From Baylisascaris procyonis (lineage: Eukaryota; Nematoda; Chromadorea; Rhabditida; Ascarididae): a DNA stretch of 64,000 bases. Position numbers and translations under genes: made by a program. Below are positions 45,501 to 58,227 of this stretch, piece after piece (position 1 is the stretch's first letter; every line of letters starts with the position of its first letter). The stretch spans positions 781,501 through 845,500 of the forward strand of contig JAZARR010000229.1 of assembly GCA_037389465.1 (NCBI GenBank), written 5' to 3'. The notes below the pieces were generated by a model. That model was not told the origin of the DNA. It saw nothing but the letters and a program-made list of their open reading frames with translations, and ran no database searches.

Positions 45501-48014
45501 TTTTTTCGTGACAGGAACAGCCATTCTGATCGGTATTAGTGACGCATATACAACTGATAGTATATATGACATCACTCCAAATTTGAATGTGAGCGCTTCA
45601 TTGGTTTTTGCACTTCGCCAAAAAGATTGTTTTGAAAAACAAAAGTTTTGATCGATAAGGGAGGTGATACGAGAATGCAATGTCTCGACCAAAGTAATAC
45701 CACAGATATGAGCCCGAAAAAAATTAACTGCCTCTACCACGAGGTAAAAACTTGTCAGTTGTAAGCGCGCAAGAATCATTCTACATGATGTGCTTTCATC
45801 TTACTTCTCAAACTATAGTGAAGAGCATCAAAGGTGTTCTTCGGATGATACACCTGCCTTGTGCAAATCAATTTATATGATTCCTTCCCATTTACCAACA
45901 CTTCCATGCAAAAAAACTTTTAACTTTGCATTGTAGTTTCGCTATTTCTTGCCGCGTTACTACTGATCGCAATGGATCAGAGACCGCATAGACATCAATT
46001 GTGGACGGAGGTAACAGTTGCAGAGTTATGAAAGTAAATCAGTAAGTTAGAATCGGTGCAGAGATCGGATCACTTCGCCTGAGGTTTTTAGAGAAGTTGC
46101 TTCAAAAAACGCGCGACAGACTACTTTGTGGCCAATAAAAGAGAGAAAGGAGGATTACGACGCATAAGTTTTCAAATGTTCCAGTACTATCATGTTTTTC
46201 ATGTCACCTTGCTTCCATCTGCATCCCTCTCGCAATTCCACTCCAGTCATTTTTGCTTATTGGCGGCCACACGGCTGATAAGAGCGTTCAAGAACGCCTG
46301 GTAGTGGCACAGAGTTGCTCCGATGAGTGCAAAAGGTACAAAGATCAAGGCAGCAATCTGTGCTCTCATTTGTCATTGTTTTTTTCACAACTTGTTTATA
46401 TCTAGCTTGAGAGTCGACACTATGCACACAACTGAGAGAATAACGCTGTAAGAGACGATCAATCTATCTGCCTGTACGATTGCGTTAAAGCAAAATAAAC
46501 AGCTCTTACATGCCGTAGATGCAAATTTCATAGAGGTGTTTTCTGCTTCCAGCAGCTTCATGCTAATGGAATGAAGCAATTCCTAGTGATGCAAAGATAA
46601 GTTTAGTACAGGGCTTAGAAAAGTCTTCTGGAGGGTATTTTACTATAGACGTAAAGCCCTCTGATTTGGTGGCAGCCACTCGTTTTCCATCAATATTGAA
46701 GAAATCATTCTTTTCATACTAATGTATTTGTTGAAAGAAACACTATCCATTGAATTTTGATTGTCTCGTAGAAACGCAGATCAAATGGTTTTGTCACAAG
46801 CGTTTTGCCTAGTTCAGAAAGCAATTCATGAGGAAATATTGTTTCACTTAATTAATGTCAGGTTTCCACTTATAATTTCTTTCTAATTCATTTTTTTTTT
46901 CATGATTGGAAAAGATATCTTTGCAGTAGTCCCATTCAAAAAATGTTCATGCAAGAAAGCTATACAATGCTCACAGTAATCCATGTTATAGAAAACAGCA
47001 ACCATAATGCTGCTCTTATCATTATAACTGTTGAGCCGCATCGATTTTTTTTTCTAAGTTTCCTCCATTTTAATAGGGTGAAAAGTAAAATTTAGTCGCA
47101 AAATATATTAGCAACATTCCTTGGAGTTTGTGTCTTGCTCAGTTATGGAATTGCTTGATGTGTTTTCAATGCAGCATAAAACATTGTCAAAGAAATTCCA
47201 AGGTTCAGCTATTTGAGGCATCTAGCTTTTGGATGTCTGAAATTTTGAGCGTGAAGTGTATCTTTCGTCGCTATTCTTAGAATATGCAGTAATCTTTTAT
47301 AGTGCATAATTCCTGTAGGTTTTTTTGTCATTTTCAACCACTTCGTACAGTCGTCTCTTTTGTTTACGAAGAATTGTTGAGAGCATCAAAGAACGCCAGG
47401 TCCTACTGCAATAATTTCTTGAATAAAAGAAACACTTTACTGCGATGTTTCCTGCATCGTGGACCGCCCAACAGAGAGAGGGCGGGCATAATTTTTGCGA
47501 TATACAAGCATTCCGTATAAATACACCTTCTTTTCATGGTACCACCATACTACCTTTCTGTTACATTCGAGACTGAATGGCACATTGGAGTATTCCGTTA
47601 ATCATCCTCATCCAAATATTTGCACAAATTTCTGAATGCGTAGAAGAAATGATAATGTTTTAGTGTAGAAGAGATGGTGAATATGTGCTTTAGCATTTCT
47701 CCGTCATATGAAATACATTGTGCTTGTTGATTTTCTTTGATGTAAAAGAAATGAAATATATAAGGGATTGTTAAATATGAAATTCATTAATCGGACTTTT
47801 CATTGACTCCTTAGCATACCTGTTATGTAAAAATGCATCAGTCACATCCAAGCATTTCTCAGCATCGGTTATTTTCAAGAATGCATCATATATTTGTTAT
47901 TTCGAACGCCGATCACGTTCACTTACAACAGTAGACACCATCATGTGAACAGTCGTTTGATGTGCGCGCCACAAATTCAATAGTCGTTTGCAAGGTCATA
48001 TTCTTTTGCATTTC
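42574..48014. other. Upstream region of module A, no gene recognised
   Basis: AT-rich with short frames. A frame at 43149-43376 has some coding flavour but no splice context. An imperfect tandem pair (TTCAGTGTCTTCGTGG / TTCAATATCTTCGTGG) sits at 44823-44870. Confidence 0.5.
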
Positions 48015-48016
48015 AG
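48015..48016 (+). promoter_or_regulatory. Possible trans-splice acceptor of module A
   Basis: TTTTGCATTTCAG ends 21 bases before the ATG of module A, with no upstream coding exon recognised. In nematodes this layout is typical of spliced-leader addition. Inferred; a cis-spliced 5' UTR exon is the alternative. Confidence 0.45.
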
Positions 48017-48037
48017 GTTTGTTGCAAAAGTCGAAGA

Positions 48038-49087
48038 ATGTCGTCTCCATCGAGTCAGTCAAAGTTTTTCAGCATCAGTAAGTAGAGAATTACCTTCTTT
48101 GCACATACTGACTAGAAAGCATAAAGGTAATTAATTAGTGGTATCAGTTAACGAGGCTTCGGAAGCGGTTTATAATATTGGAACGCGTGCAGCGTGAACC
48201 GTTAATGTTCACATGCTTTCAGATCGTTCTCGAACAGAATCAACTGCGTCGACGGATTCTGAGAAAACGGGTACGAGTGTGCCAGAACGACGCTTCTCCA
48301 TTTCTGAAATGCTTGGTAGACGAACCTCCATCGAGGACGCCTACAAAAAATATGCTAAATTCACCACTAATGGAGGTATGCTTTTATGCGATCTGAAACC
48401 ATTGTTTGAGTCGGAGCTAGAAAGCGCACTGTTTTTATTAAAGGATATTATAGGATGGTCAGAATAGGGAGTTCAGAACCACTGGAGCAAACGGTACGTC
48501 ACCATTATTACTTTGTAGTGGTGGAAGTAAAGTGTAATGAACTAACATTTTGTCACGATGACTGAATAACAGCATTTGAAATGTTCGCGGTATATGCATC
48601 TCCTCAAATGCCTTCACAAGTGCTATATTTCTTAACTTGAGGTTACTTTAAAATTACTTTCCAGACATACCTTCGTTGTTACGCTCCGAATTCCTCATAT
48701 ATTAGCGGTAACGCCCTCCGCTCTCTTTTCCACCATATTTTGTAAATTGGTGGTAGACTACTGCTCAGAAAACTGCGTCTTTGATATGGAAAAGTATTAC
48801 GTTAAAGAAAACATTTGTTTTCTATCTTCCTTCAACTCGTATATATTTGAATCACTATGGACTTTCTGAATTTGTCGTGCTTATGCAGCGAGAAAGATTT
48901 TTCGATATGCTATGCATAAGGTGCGATCGTTCGAATCAACGTTTGCCATTTCATTATCACGTTATTCGAATGTTTTCGTTGTTTTTTAAATGCCGTTTCG
49001 CCCACAAAAAATACCAAAAAAAAGCACAAAACGATCACGACGTTCATTGCAGATGGATTCCATCGTGAAAATTATGAAAAGAAATGA
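48038..49087 (+). CDS. Unrecognised Ser/Arg-rich small protein, module A (75 aa)
   Basis: Three exons: 48038-48077, 48223-48375, 49053-49087. Exon 1 encodes MSSPSSQSKFFSI and ends ATCA/GTAAGT in phase 1. Exon 2 follows ATGCTTTCAG and carries RSRTESTASTDSEKTG, then VPERRFSISEMLGRR, TSIEDAYKKY and FTTNG. Exon 3 follows TCATTGCAG, reads DGFHRENYEKK and stops. No signal peptide or membrane segment; probably intracellular and largely disordered. RRFSIS and RRTSI fit the PKA-type R-R-x-S consensus. I do not recognise the family. Module B at 58228 is a homologue with the same exon phases, so this may be an isoform of the same gene (exon 2 could also splice to 60313) or a tandem paralogue. Confidence 0.65.
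48223..48375 (+). CDS. Module A exon 2 (RRFSIS-MLG-RTSI core)
   Basis: Phase 1 in and out. The core ERRFSISEMLGRRTSIEDAY matches module B exon 2 at most positions, with the same ending (FTTNG) and the same donor phase (GGAG/GTATGC). This is the best-supported exon of the module. Confidence 0.8.
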
Positions 49088-52000
49088 ATGCTCATCAAGA
49101 TGCCAAGGTGAGCCGATCATTTGTATTTGACGAACACTTCATACATTGTTTCTTTGGCACGCACTATGCAAACAGTATTCCATTTCTGCTTCCTTTTTCA
49201 CTCACAATTCCGCAGTTAATAAGTACAGACAAAAAACTCTTTTTAAATAAAAAAATGTCGACCACCCATAACAATTTTTCTCTAATACCACAAAACCGCA
49301 TATTACCTACTGTCCCGGATGTGCTAAACAATGCAGTAGCACAGCTCTAAAAGTGTTCATCAACTGCGTTTTCATGCTTCAAAGAAACGACAAAAGAGAC
49401 GGATGGACAAAGAAGTTTATATGAGAGAAAGGGCAAAATGTCTGCATGTTGCATCTTCTTTAAGCGGCATCAATTGTATGATGTTATGGTGTATACGACT
49501 TATCAAGTTCCTTCTTTCTTTTACAAGCGAATTCCTCGAGTAGAATTTTTTCATCCCTGCATTTCTGCTTTCTTGGAAAGAATTTTTCTTTGTGATAGAA
49601 AATAAAGGTAACAGTAAGGAAACATAAATATCTATTCTTATCGCTTATTCTCCATTATTTGTAGTCGTTTTATCGACCGTCCTCTCTAGATTGTATTATT
49701 TGTGCATAGATTCTTCATCGATTTCAGGTAGAATCTCAGTAGATTTCAGTTAATTTATTCATATGAATTTGTTTCAGATTAATTTAACAGCTGATCTTTG
49801 AAGAGGTGAAGAAGCCGACAATTTATATTTCGTTTCCTTCCACCGTTTATCGGTAATACATTCTCGTTATACTTTCCTACACTTATGAATAGGTGTGTAG
49901 TGAAATGTGTACTGTAATTTCATTCTCATAATCTATACATTTCCTGTTATACCCCAATAATCATTTCAGATGGTTTTTGCAATGGTGTTTACACGTCATG
50001 TTAATAGTCTTAAGAGAGATAGTTTACAGTTTTGCAGGCAGTCGTGTATTGAAAGCAAACCCACAATCGCCTTCAGAATGAACGTTTCTGTAAATTTCAA
50101 GGTTATTTCGTTTAATGCAGCATAAAATTCTTCCGCTCAAAAGATTTTTTTTTAATTGCCAGATTCGTTTCGCAAATATCAGCGTACGCATCGGATGCCA
50201 GGATACGTGCAGATGCCTGCATCACTGAATGCCTGGACGAGTGTAGCATTCGTTTAGCAAAAGTCGATGGTTCAGTTGATAAGCTCTATCTCGCCACCTC
50301 TTTCCTTGGGCCTTTCGAGAAAGAAACAGCGAAGTTCCTTTAGAAGTTTATTTTCTTGTTTGATAAACGATGGAAATTACTGAAGTTATCCTTGTTCCAC
50401 TCAAACTTCCACAGTTTTCTCAGCATTTTTCTCGCACTCCATATGACCTAGGTCAATAACACCTGTTTCGCAAACTCCCGCCATGTTAGCAACCGTTATC
50501 GCTGCCTTACGTATTGTCGTATCTAACGACACCGCCCGTCAGGCACTTGTGAAATTTCCTCGTGCGAAAATGCATTGTTTTTGTACTCTCGTCTTCACAT
50601 TGTTCGATTCTGTTCGAATGTATATGCATTGAGACATATGCATGATATGAAACGTACTTGTTTTCTTACCTTCCGGAATTCTTATCTTCTGATATAATTA
50701 TCTCTTATACTGTGTAGCGCTCTAATTTTTTTTCTTCAGATATTCCTGTACATACTTCAGAGGATATGAAACATGTTTTGATACGATTGTTGTTTCGGCA
50801 TCATTCCGATTGTGCTCGCTTTTAATGAATTGCCATTCTTCCATGTAAATAAACATCGAATTCTTTCATATAGCTGTTAGCGTGTACAGTTACAAAATAT
50901 TCGTCGGAAAATAGCCTCAAATACGGAAGAAGACGCCTCAAATATCAGCAGTAACGGTTTCAGGGTGTCGAATAACTCCGACAAGATGTTCTGCAGTTTA
51001 TATAATTTTCAATTCGAAGGGAAGGGCCAGATTGGGTTTTCCGTTGACGAGGTTTTAATTTGAGACGGGATGAAAAGTTCCTCAATTTTTTTTTTGTAAT
51101 CGGCTGATCGATTGACGCAGTTGAATTATAAGAGGAAGGAAAGCTACGTAGCAGAGCCACAGAAAATCCAAGGAAGCTTCTCGCTTAACGATCGACCAGC
51201 GTGAACAAGTAAGAAATTTCGACTCTATTGAATTTTGCGAGGATCACTCTTTCCGAGAATCAGTTTATCACTAATTTTTCACTTGTGGTAATGTGATAAT
51301 CGCAAATTAATAATTTCCGTAAATCAATGTTGATCCGCAAGATCGTCTAAAACCATTGCGGGTAAACGACCAGCGTCCAAAACCATTTACGTTGGAAAAT
51401 TTGCCGTCTAAACAAATACGATCTATGCTTGACCCAAATGAGATGTCATCGTGCAAAGTTTGCTTGGTTGATTTGAATCAACTTCTAAAGTTCGTAGTGA
51501 TGAATTTTAGAAGTCATTATTTTTCTAGGCCATGCAAAAAAACCGTCCTTTTACTCAAGCAGAACTTCGTAAATTTTCGGCTTGGTTCGGTATGGGTATT
51601 TTTCATTAGGTTATGGATGCTAGCACAAAGATAGAATGTGGCAAACAGTAGGTAGTTATTTTGTAGGCACCGAGGCGTAGCATTAGGTGTGAGGAAATAA
51701 ACTATGGATGATTGAAAAACGATTGGTTTTTAGGTATTAAATAGCGATTTGTTAAACGGTGTGGTCCGGGTTAAGGACGAGATATAAGAGCGACTGCTTC
51801 ATTAGTTAATGGGCAATGCGTCCTGTTCGTCTAATGTTATCAAGCTGTAGTAATCACTCGTTAAACACGTTTTCGTTAATACTCATCTGATCATAGAGGA
51901 GCGTTCCCTCGAATACAGCCTTCTATCCATAACTAAACAATTGCAACGATGGTTTTGGACTATCTTCTGCAAAACTCCCATGCAAGACGAGGAAACTCTC

Positions 52001-52434
52001 TGTTGCCAAGTGAGTGATAATGGCTGTTGTGCTATTACGATAAGTATATATGAATTCCGCTCTTTCAGCATGTCGCATGAGTATGAAACCCATTGAAAGG
52101 AGTGCTCTTTGGATAGCATTTAATCTTGTAGAAGTTTCGATTTCCAGGCCACTTGTTCTGCAAATACGACTGGAGTATAGTGTATCCAGAAATGCTCTTC
52201 ATAGCTGTTAGTACATGCACTCCCCCATAGCGCTATACAACGTCATGAAATATTTATGCGCTGCATAGTTTGGTTATAAGGAATATTTGTTGCTACTTTC
52301 TCGTTATTAGGGAGCCGAATATTTTCAAGCAGTGACCGATGAGCAAAGATGAATTATTCTTTTATCGTTTCCTCTTCTTCAATCCTTTATCGCTTCTCTA
52401 TATTTTCAAATCGGAAAAGCTCTTCGAACTGCAT

Positions 52435-52450
52435 GGGGGGGGGGGGGGGG
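52435..52450. repeat. Poly-G tract
   Basis: Run of about 16 G followed within 100 bases by a run of 9 C (52536-52546), between modules A and B. The two could pair; the G-run is also a G-quadruplex candidate on the plus strand. Confidence 0.9.
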
Positions 52451-55400
52451 AACTAAAAATGCGGCTAAAAGCACAAAAATCGAGATTCACCAAGCACCCT
52501 CACCAATCATCATTTCTTCACCATTCATTACCCTCACCCCCCCCCCTCAGCCCCTCTTATTGGTTCACGGAACACCAACAATGTCATAAGTACCTTGTTG
52601 CTCGTGCATTTTTAATTGAATTAATGCTCGAAGTAATTAATACATTTCAATCAAGTTGCTATTGTTGAGACCCGTCGGAAATTGAAAATGCGAGTTGTAT
52701 GCAAGAAGTCATCGTTGCTTCAGTAAAATCCTTCGAATATGTTCTTCTGCTGCAGTTCGACATTGGTAAACAAAAAGTGACTGTCATCGGTTGACACTGA
52801 ATAACTGCTATCAATCTTGCCTTTTCTAGCCTCATCGAATGTGACCACGAGACGTAATCTTATAATTTGAAATACGTAACCTAACTCAAAGTGTTAACAG
52901 TATATAGCCAATACTAGGATATCGTCCGAGGAAATCAAAATCAATGACCACGACAAGCGAGCAACACTTAAACGTTATTTAAGAATATTGCTTTAATGCT
53001 TACACAAATTCTACAGATTCAATGCACCAGACTGTTTCCTGGATCATGGCCCATGCGAGATCCACTTCGAAATTTCTGTATGCATATGGTTTAAAATATT
53101 CCATGTTCATATACATAAACATTGCTATCTCCGTTTGGGTCGTGCTTCAGAGATGTTTTAGTCATCAGTTGCACCCTCCACCTCACTCCCCCCTCCTCTT
53201 CCCTCTTCCTCCAATGATCATCGCAGTTAGTGCACCAGCGTTTCTTGTCTTCTTTTTCGCTTTGCGCGAGATGATATGTTTAGATCTAACTTGTTTAATT
53301 TCTCTGATACATTTTTGATCACTTAATTTGTTGGAAACCACTCTTTTACTTCCAGCTAAGTCGTTTTCGCTATTTGTTGTTATGAGCAAATTCGCCTCTT
53401 CTTAACAACTACTATATGCTGCTTATCGAATTTTTAATGTCGTACTTCACATAAGAATTTTCGAAGTATAGAACTCATATACAATTAACGTCCATGTTTT
53501 CTAACCTGAGAGTTGATGTCAATAGAAAAGTGATATTAAGATTGAATTTTCCTTAAAAATTTTTTCTCACCGACATTAAGATTAAATTTCCCCATAAACT
53601 GGAAAGAAAAAAGGCAGCAAAATGAATGATTTCATCCGTTCATGACAATAATTTCATGTTCACATCAGCTCAGATTCAGGTGATCTTCTTACCTGTCACA
53701 TAAGACACAACGACGCTTCAATAAACTAGAAATAAGCATTGCATATAGTGCTAATAAAATTTCAAACTCTTTTACGCATGACGAATTTGCACCTATCGGA
53801 ACAATTGCTACCTTTCAAAAGGAACAGCATCGTTCTCGTGTGCAAAAATTCTTATCATTCGATTAATTGCACGCACACTTGTAAGGTGATGTTACTATGT
53901 ATTCGAGTACAACTTAAATCCCATTCGAATAAGTTTCTAAGTAATGTAATTCCTTGAGCATGAGAGTGTGACCACAAGAGCGACATAAACTCAGCGACAA
54001 TGATAGCTTCACTCTCACTTACTTTTAGCTTGAATCGTTTCGAGTGAAATCTCGCAATGCTTGACTCACAGAAGCACACATTTTATTATGTGGTATTCTC
54101 GTCATAATTGGAAAACATTCGAATGGGGTGAACGCCAATTACATTCAGTGATGTGGACGTCAAATATGAATTGGGTTGAAAGGCTTATTGATGAAACCTA
54201 TATTTGGCTTCAAAAATTGATCTTAAAATTTATTGCAATACCGCTGAAAGTATTTTTACTCTTCAACCTGCACTTCTTTCCCCTCCTTCTCCCCACCCTT
54301 TTGTCGAGATGCACTTGCTTTTATGCATATGAAGAAATTGTGTTTATAAGGATGCCCACATTCTTTACAATCAATTAATAATGAAAATTGTGATGTAAAA
54401 GCGAACTCAAAAACGATCAGCACTTGCCAAATGGTGTAACGTCAACAACGGTTTTTTTATTCGGCATACGTGACATCTTTAGTTTTTGATTACAACGATT
54501 TTACTTTTTCAACCGTTGCGCTCTTTGAGAAAAGAACAATAAAGATGACGTATTTGTCGTTGAAAAGGTAGACAACTTCATGTTTACATCACAAGATTGC
54601 TATCAGTAACTCATCTTACAGGACATAGTGCCTATATTTGTCAAAGAAGGTGGTGTGCTTAGAATTTAAGGTTCGTTCGGGAAGCCATATATGCCATTCG
54701 CATTCTAATGACCTCTGACGCAAGCGGAGTGGTTGCGGAATGTTTCGATATCGAATCCTTATGTCCCAGTATTGGCCAGGAAGCATCTATTGAAAATCCT
54801 AACAGTCAAAATGAAGAGCACAGAAACTCGATTAGTTCGTAGAGTCTCCACATCGCTGATTTAAAGTATTGCTAAAAATTCATTTCAACTGCAACGCTTT
54901 CTGCTTCGATCCAAATATTTTGAGCACCGATGTGTACTAGATTATGAGCAATATCCACCCTATCCAGCGTCGCCGTGTCGCCGGTTAATTCGCAGGAATG
55001 CGTCAACAACACGCTCACGGCACCCAGCTCGCTGACTGATTCTGAAAATATCAGATATGGAACATCTAGTTACCTTTACTAAATATGCGCCTAAGTATTA
55101 TTAGCAGGTAGCTCGCATCACATTGGCAAAGGAAGCTTATGAATAAGGCTGTCCTACTCAATAACGATTCCATTTTTCGGCAGCCCTGAGTTGTCTAGTC
55201 GTATACAGTGTCATTCGAAATGCTGACTTTGAGCTAACAAACCAACACGTAGGATACTCGCAACAGAGAGCACTACATTTTGCAGAAAAAAAAATGCCTA
55301 CAGCGCACTTTCTAGCAGCTTAACAAATTCACGCCTGATTGCCAGATTTGAAAAACCCTTCATTAATGACGCATTGCATCGAAAATTCATAAGCTCGAAA

Positions 55401-57985
55401 ATAAATTCAATTATTATTCCATAACCTTGCTAAAATTTGTACAATTACAGCTGTTAATGTAATAGTCGCAAGATATGTGTGGACCACAATGGTGTCTGTG
55501 AACCTAAAGTCGTCATTAAAAGAAATTTGTGCGAATCTGTGCTATATATATGCGCTAAAAATATATACACAAGTGCAACCAATAAATATGGGACCCACCG
55601 AATGTCCTGTTACTTTTGCAAAACATCTTTACTAGTGCATACAAATAAACAGTAGAGATAATACGACAAAGAAACCGATGAGTGGAAGTGCAGGATCTAT
55701 ATGCTTGAAAACATGCATAACCTCAATATATGCAACTACATTGAGACATTATAGGCCTCGTTTATTTTACGGTCATGTACAATACTAATAAAGGGCTCGT
55801 AAAACTTAGCCTTCTAGAAATGCAACAAGTAAGCAACTAATCGCAAATGATTTTCACAACTTTTCTTGCATAAAGAGCGCACAAATGTGAGCATACTGAA
55901 ATTGTAACTATTATAAAACTTAGGTATATGATTCTGCCAACACAGTCCGGTGCTTGTTCTTTCTGGATGAGTGGGTATTTTTGTGTATTGATTCTATCAA
56001 AATAAATGACATTTCAATTTCAATTCCTAGTCGCTGAACTAATGTTATCGCACTCTTATTTGTCGGTTCTCTCAAGAAGTTCGAAGTAACAATTTGATCG
56101 ATGTGATTTTTGTAGCACTTTCAACCCTGTCCTCGCCATTTTTGCGTGACTTTTTTGGAGTTAAAATGAAGAATTCAAGCTGAGGTTTATCGAGAAGAGG
56201 CATATTTAGTAACATTTTGCAAAGATCTTTATGCTAAGCAAAATGCTGCTAAGAAAACTCAAGCAAAATCTTCTTCCAATTGTTCACCGCAACGCTCACT
56301 CAAGATTTTTTCTAGCTTATGAGATGTATGACCTCCTCGAGATTTCCATATGTGGATTAAACAAGCAAGAGGCGATGATATTTTATGAACCTTCTCTATT
56401 ATTTCTTGCACAAGCTTATTCCTCATTACTTATTCCAAGAGTCGATCTTATTATACGAAATATGCTTGACAAATCCATCGCTCGCTAATCAGTTTATTTC
56501 TCGTAGTTTTATTGACTTCAGCGAATCATTCCTATTTGCGACAACGGCCTTTAATAATCAAAAATCATAAACGGAACATCGTTGCATAGGGTGAAATATT
56601 TCATCTCATTTCATCTCATATGCAAATGACATATTAAACAGAATTTCGAGCAGATTTAAATCTAATCGCAAATTTTGCATTTACGAATTTGCTCAGCGCC
56701 TTATTAGCATGACTAGTTGAGAATGATTAACTTCTTATGATGGATCCATTTCTATTCTGGTTTAAACTTATATAGACCGAAATATCTGCTTTTCGAAAAT
56801 ACAGACTGCTATAGAATTTTCATTAGCATAGCATTCAGTTTCCATCAAAATATCATTATTTTCATTCTTTTGATCGTTACTTATCAGGTAATCCTTCAGA
56901 CAAATATCGCATTTTCAAAATCTGGTTGATTAATTATTCTCTACAAAATTTGATAAGTACATTATATCGATTTGCACTGAATATGTGAAAGAGGTATTCT
57001 CAATAATGAAAAAAACTGCAAACATATGAATAGCAATCAATGTATCAGAAGCAAAAAATTTCCAAAACACAAAATGTGTTATTGTTTTAAAAGATAATCA
57101 AAGTGTTGTTGTGTCTCTAGAAAGAGCAATGCAACGATGGTGGAAAGGAAAAGAAAATTGTCGGTGTTCAATATTGATGCAAAAACTAATGGATGCTATA
57201 TTCGTTAAGAGATCGAAGTTCAGCTAGAGGCATAAAAAATGAGAGAGCAGCAAGGGAGCAAACAACATCAACAAGCGCATTGCTATTGATCATTGCCGAG
57301 CACGAGGTGTGCACTAACTGTGCATAGAAAACGCATAGATGAAGCAGAATGTACGCGCATCACATATGGTGTTCGTAAACAACGCTGCACAGATGCCATG
57401 TGACTGCAGTCGAATGTGCACTGAATTTAATGATAGGAATAAGGCCGGCCCCCCAACGCAAACTGCATAAATAGATGGCACCAAATGTGCATTAACCAGT
57501 CATAGCCTTGCATTTCGATTTGGCTGTTGCTTCCTTAACTAAATTTTTTGTTTTTCTTTTGGAAATGTTTTCAAATGTATACTTTCTTTGCGTTATTGAT
57601 GGGTATTTTCCTCAGTGTTACAGGTAGGCGGCAATAGGAAGTATTAAGTGCTTAGTTTTTACTACTGAGTTTGGACATCAGAAAGCGCATTTTAAGAATA
57701 AATCCACAATGCTCACACGATGTTGGAAAATACTGAGCACAATAAGATAGAGACAAACGAAATTGAACATTCGACTTTTTTGCAGTTGTACAATTTATTT
57801 GATTTCATGTCAAAATTTACCTCTTCTATTTCTATGAAGCGTCTGCAAATTTTTCATTCCTCTTTATTTAATCTTTATGTGTTTTTTATATGATTGCATC
57901 CGATTTAGCAAGGATTTTTACTCTGTAATTTTGCAGCTCTCAACTATAAACGTACAGACATCAATGATAAATCCATTCCTTATTT

Positions 57986-58028
57986 CGTTTCAAATCTTAC
58001 AAATATTTGATTTGTAAGATGTGAAACG
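57986..58028. repeat. Short hairpin upstream of module B
   Basis: Inverted repeat with 19-base arms (CGTTTCAAATCTTACAAAT and its complement, one mismatch) and a 5-base loop, 200 bases before the module B ATG. Confidence 0.85.
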
Positions 58029-58217
58029 ATTTGTAATATTTGAAATAATGAGTGAAGTAAACGTTAACGTTGGTTTGTCACGTATAACATTTCTCTCCTT
58101 TGCGCTATTGCAAAAGATCTTCGAGACAAACCACTACTTAGTTTGGATTAATATTGTTTCCTATTAAGCAAGCGCTTTTCTTTTGGTTCATTTTACAGAC
58201 AACTTTTTTTTGTTTGC

Positions 58218-58219
58218 AG
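58218..58219 (+). promoter_or_regulatory. Possible trans-splice acceptor of module B
   Basis: A T-rich tract ending TTTGTTTGCAG lies only 8 bases before the module B ATG, the usual spacing of nematode spliced-leader acceptors. A promoter for module B would then lie in the preceding 9 kb. Inferred. Confidence 0.5.
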
Positions 58220-58227
58220 AAATAAGA

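Larger units (their letters stand above)
49108..58217. other. 9-kb interval between modules A and B
   Basis: Either one long intron (if one gene) or the intergenic/promoter region of module B (if two genes). It contains poly-G and poly-C runs, and no exon could be supported. Confidence 0.5.
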
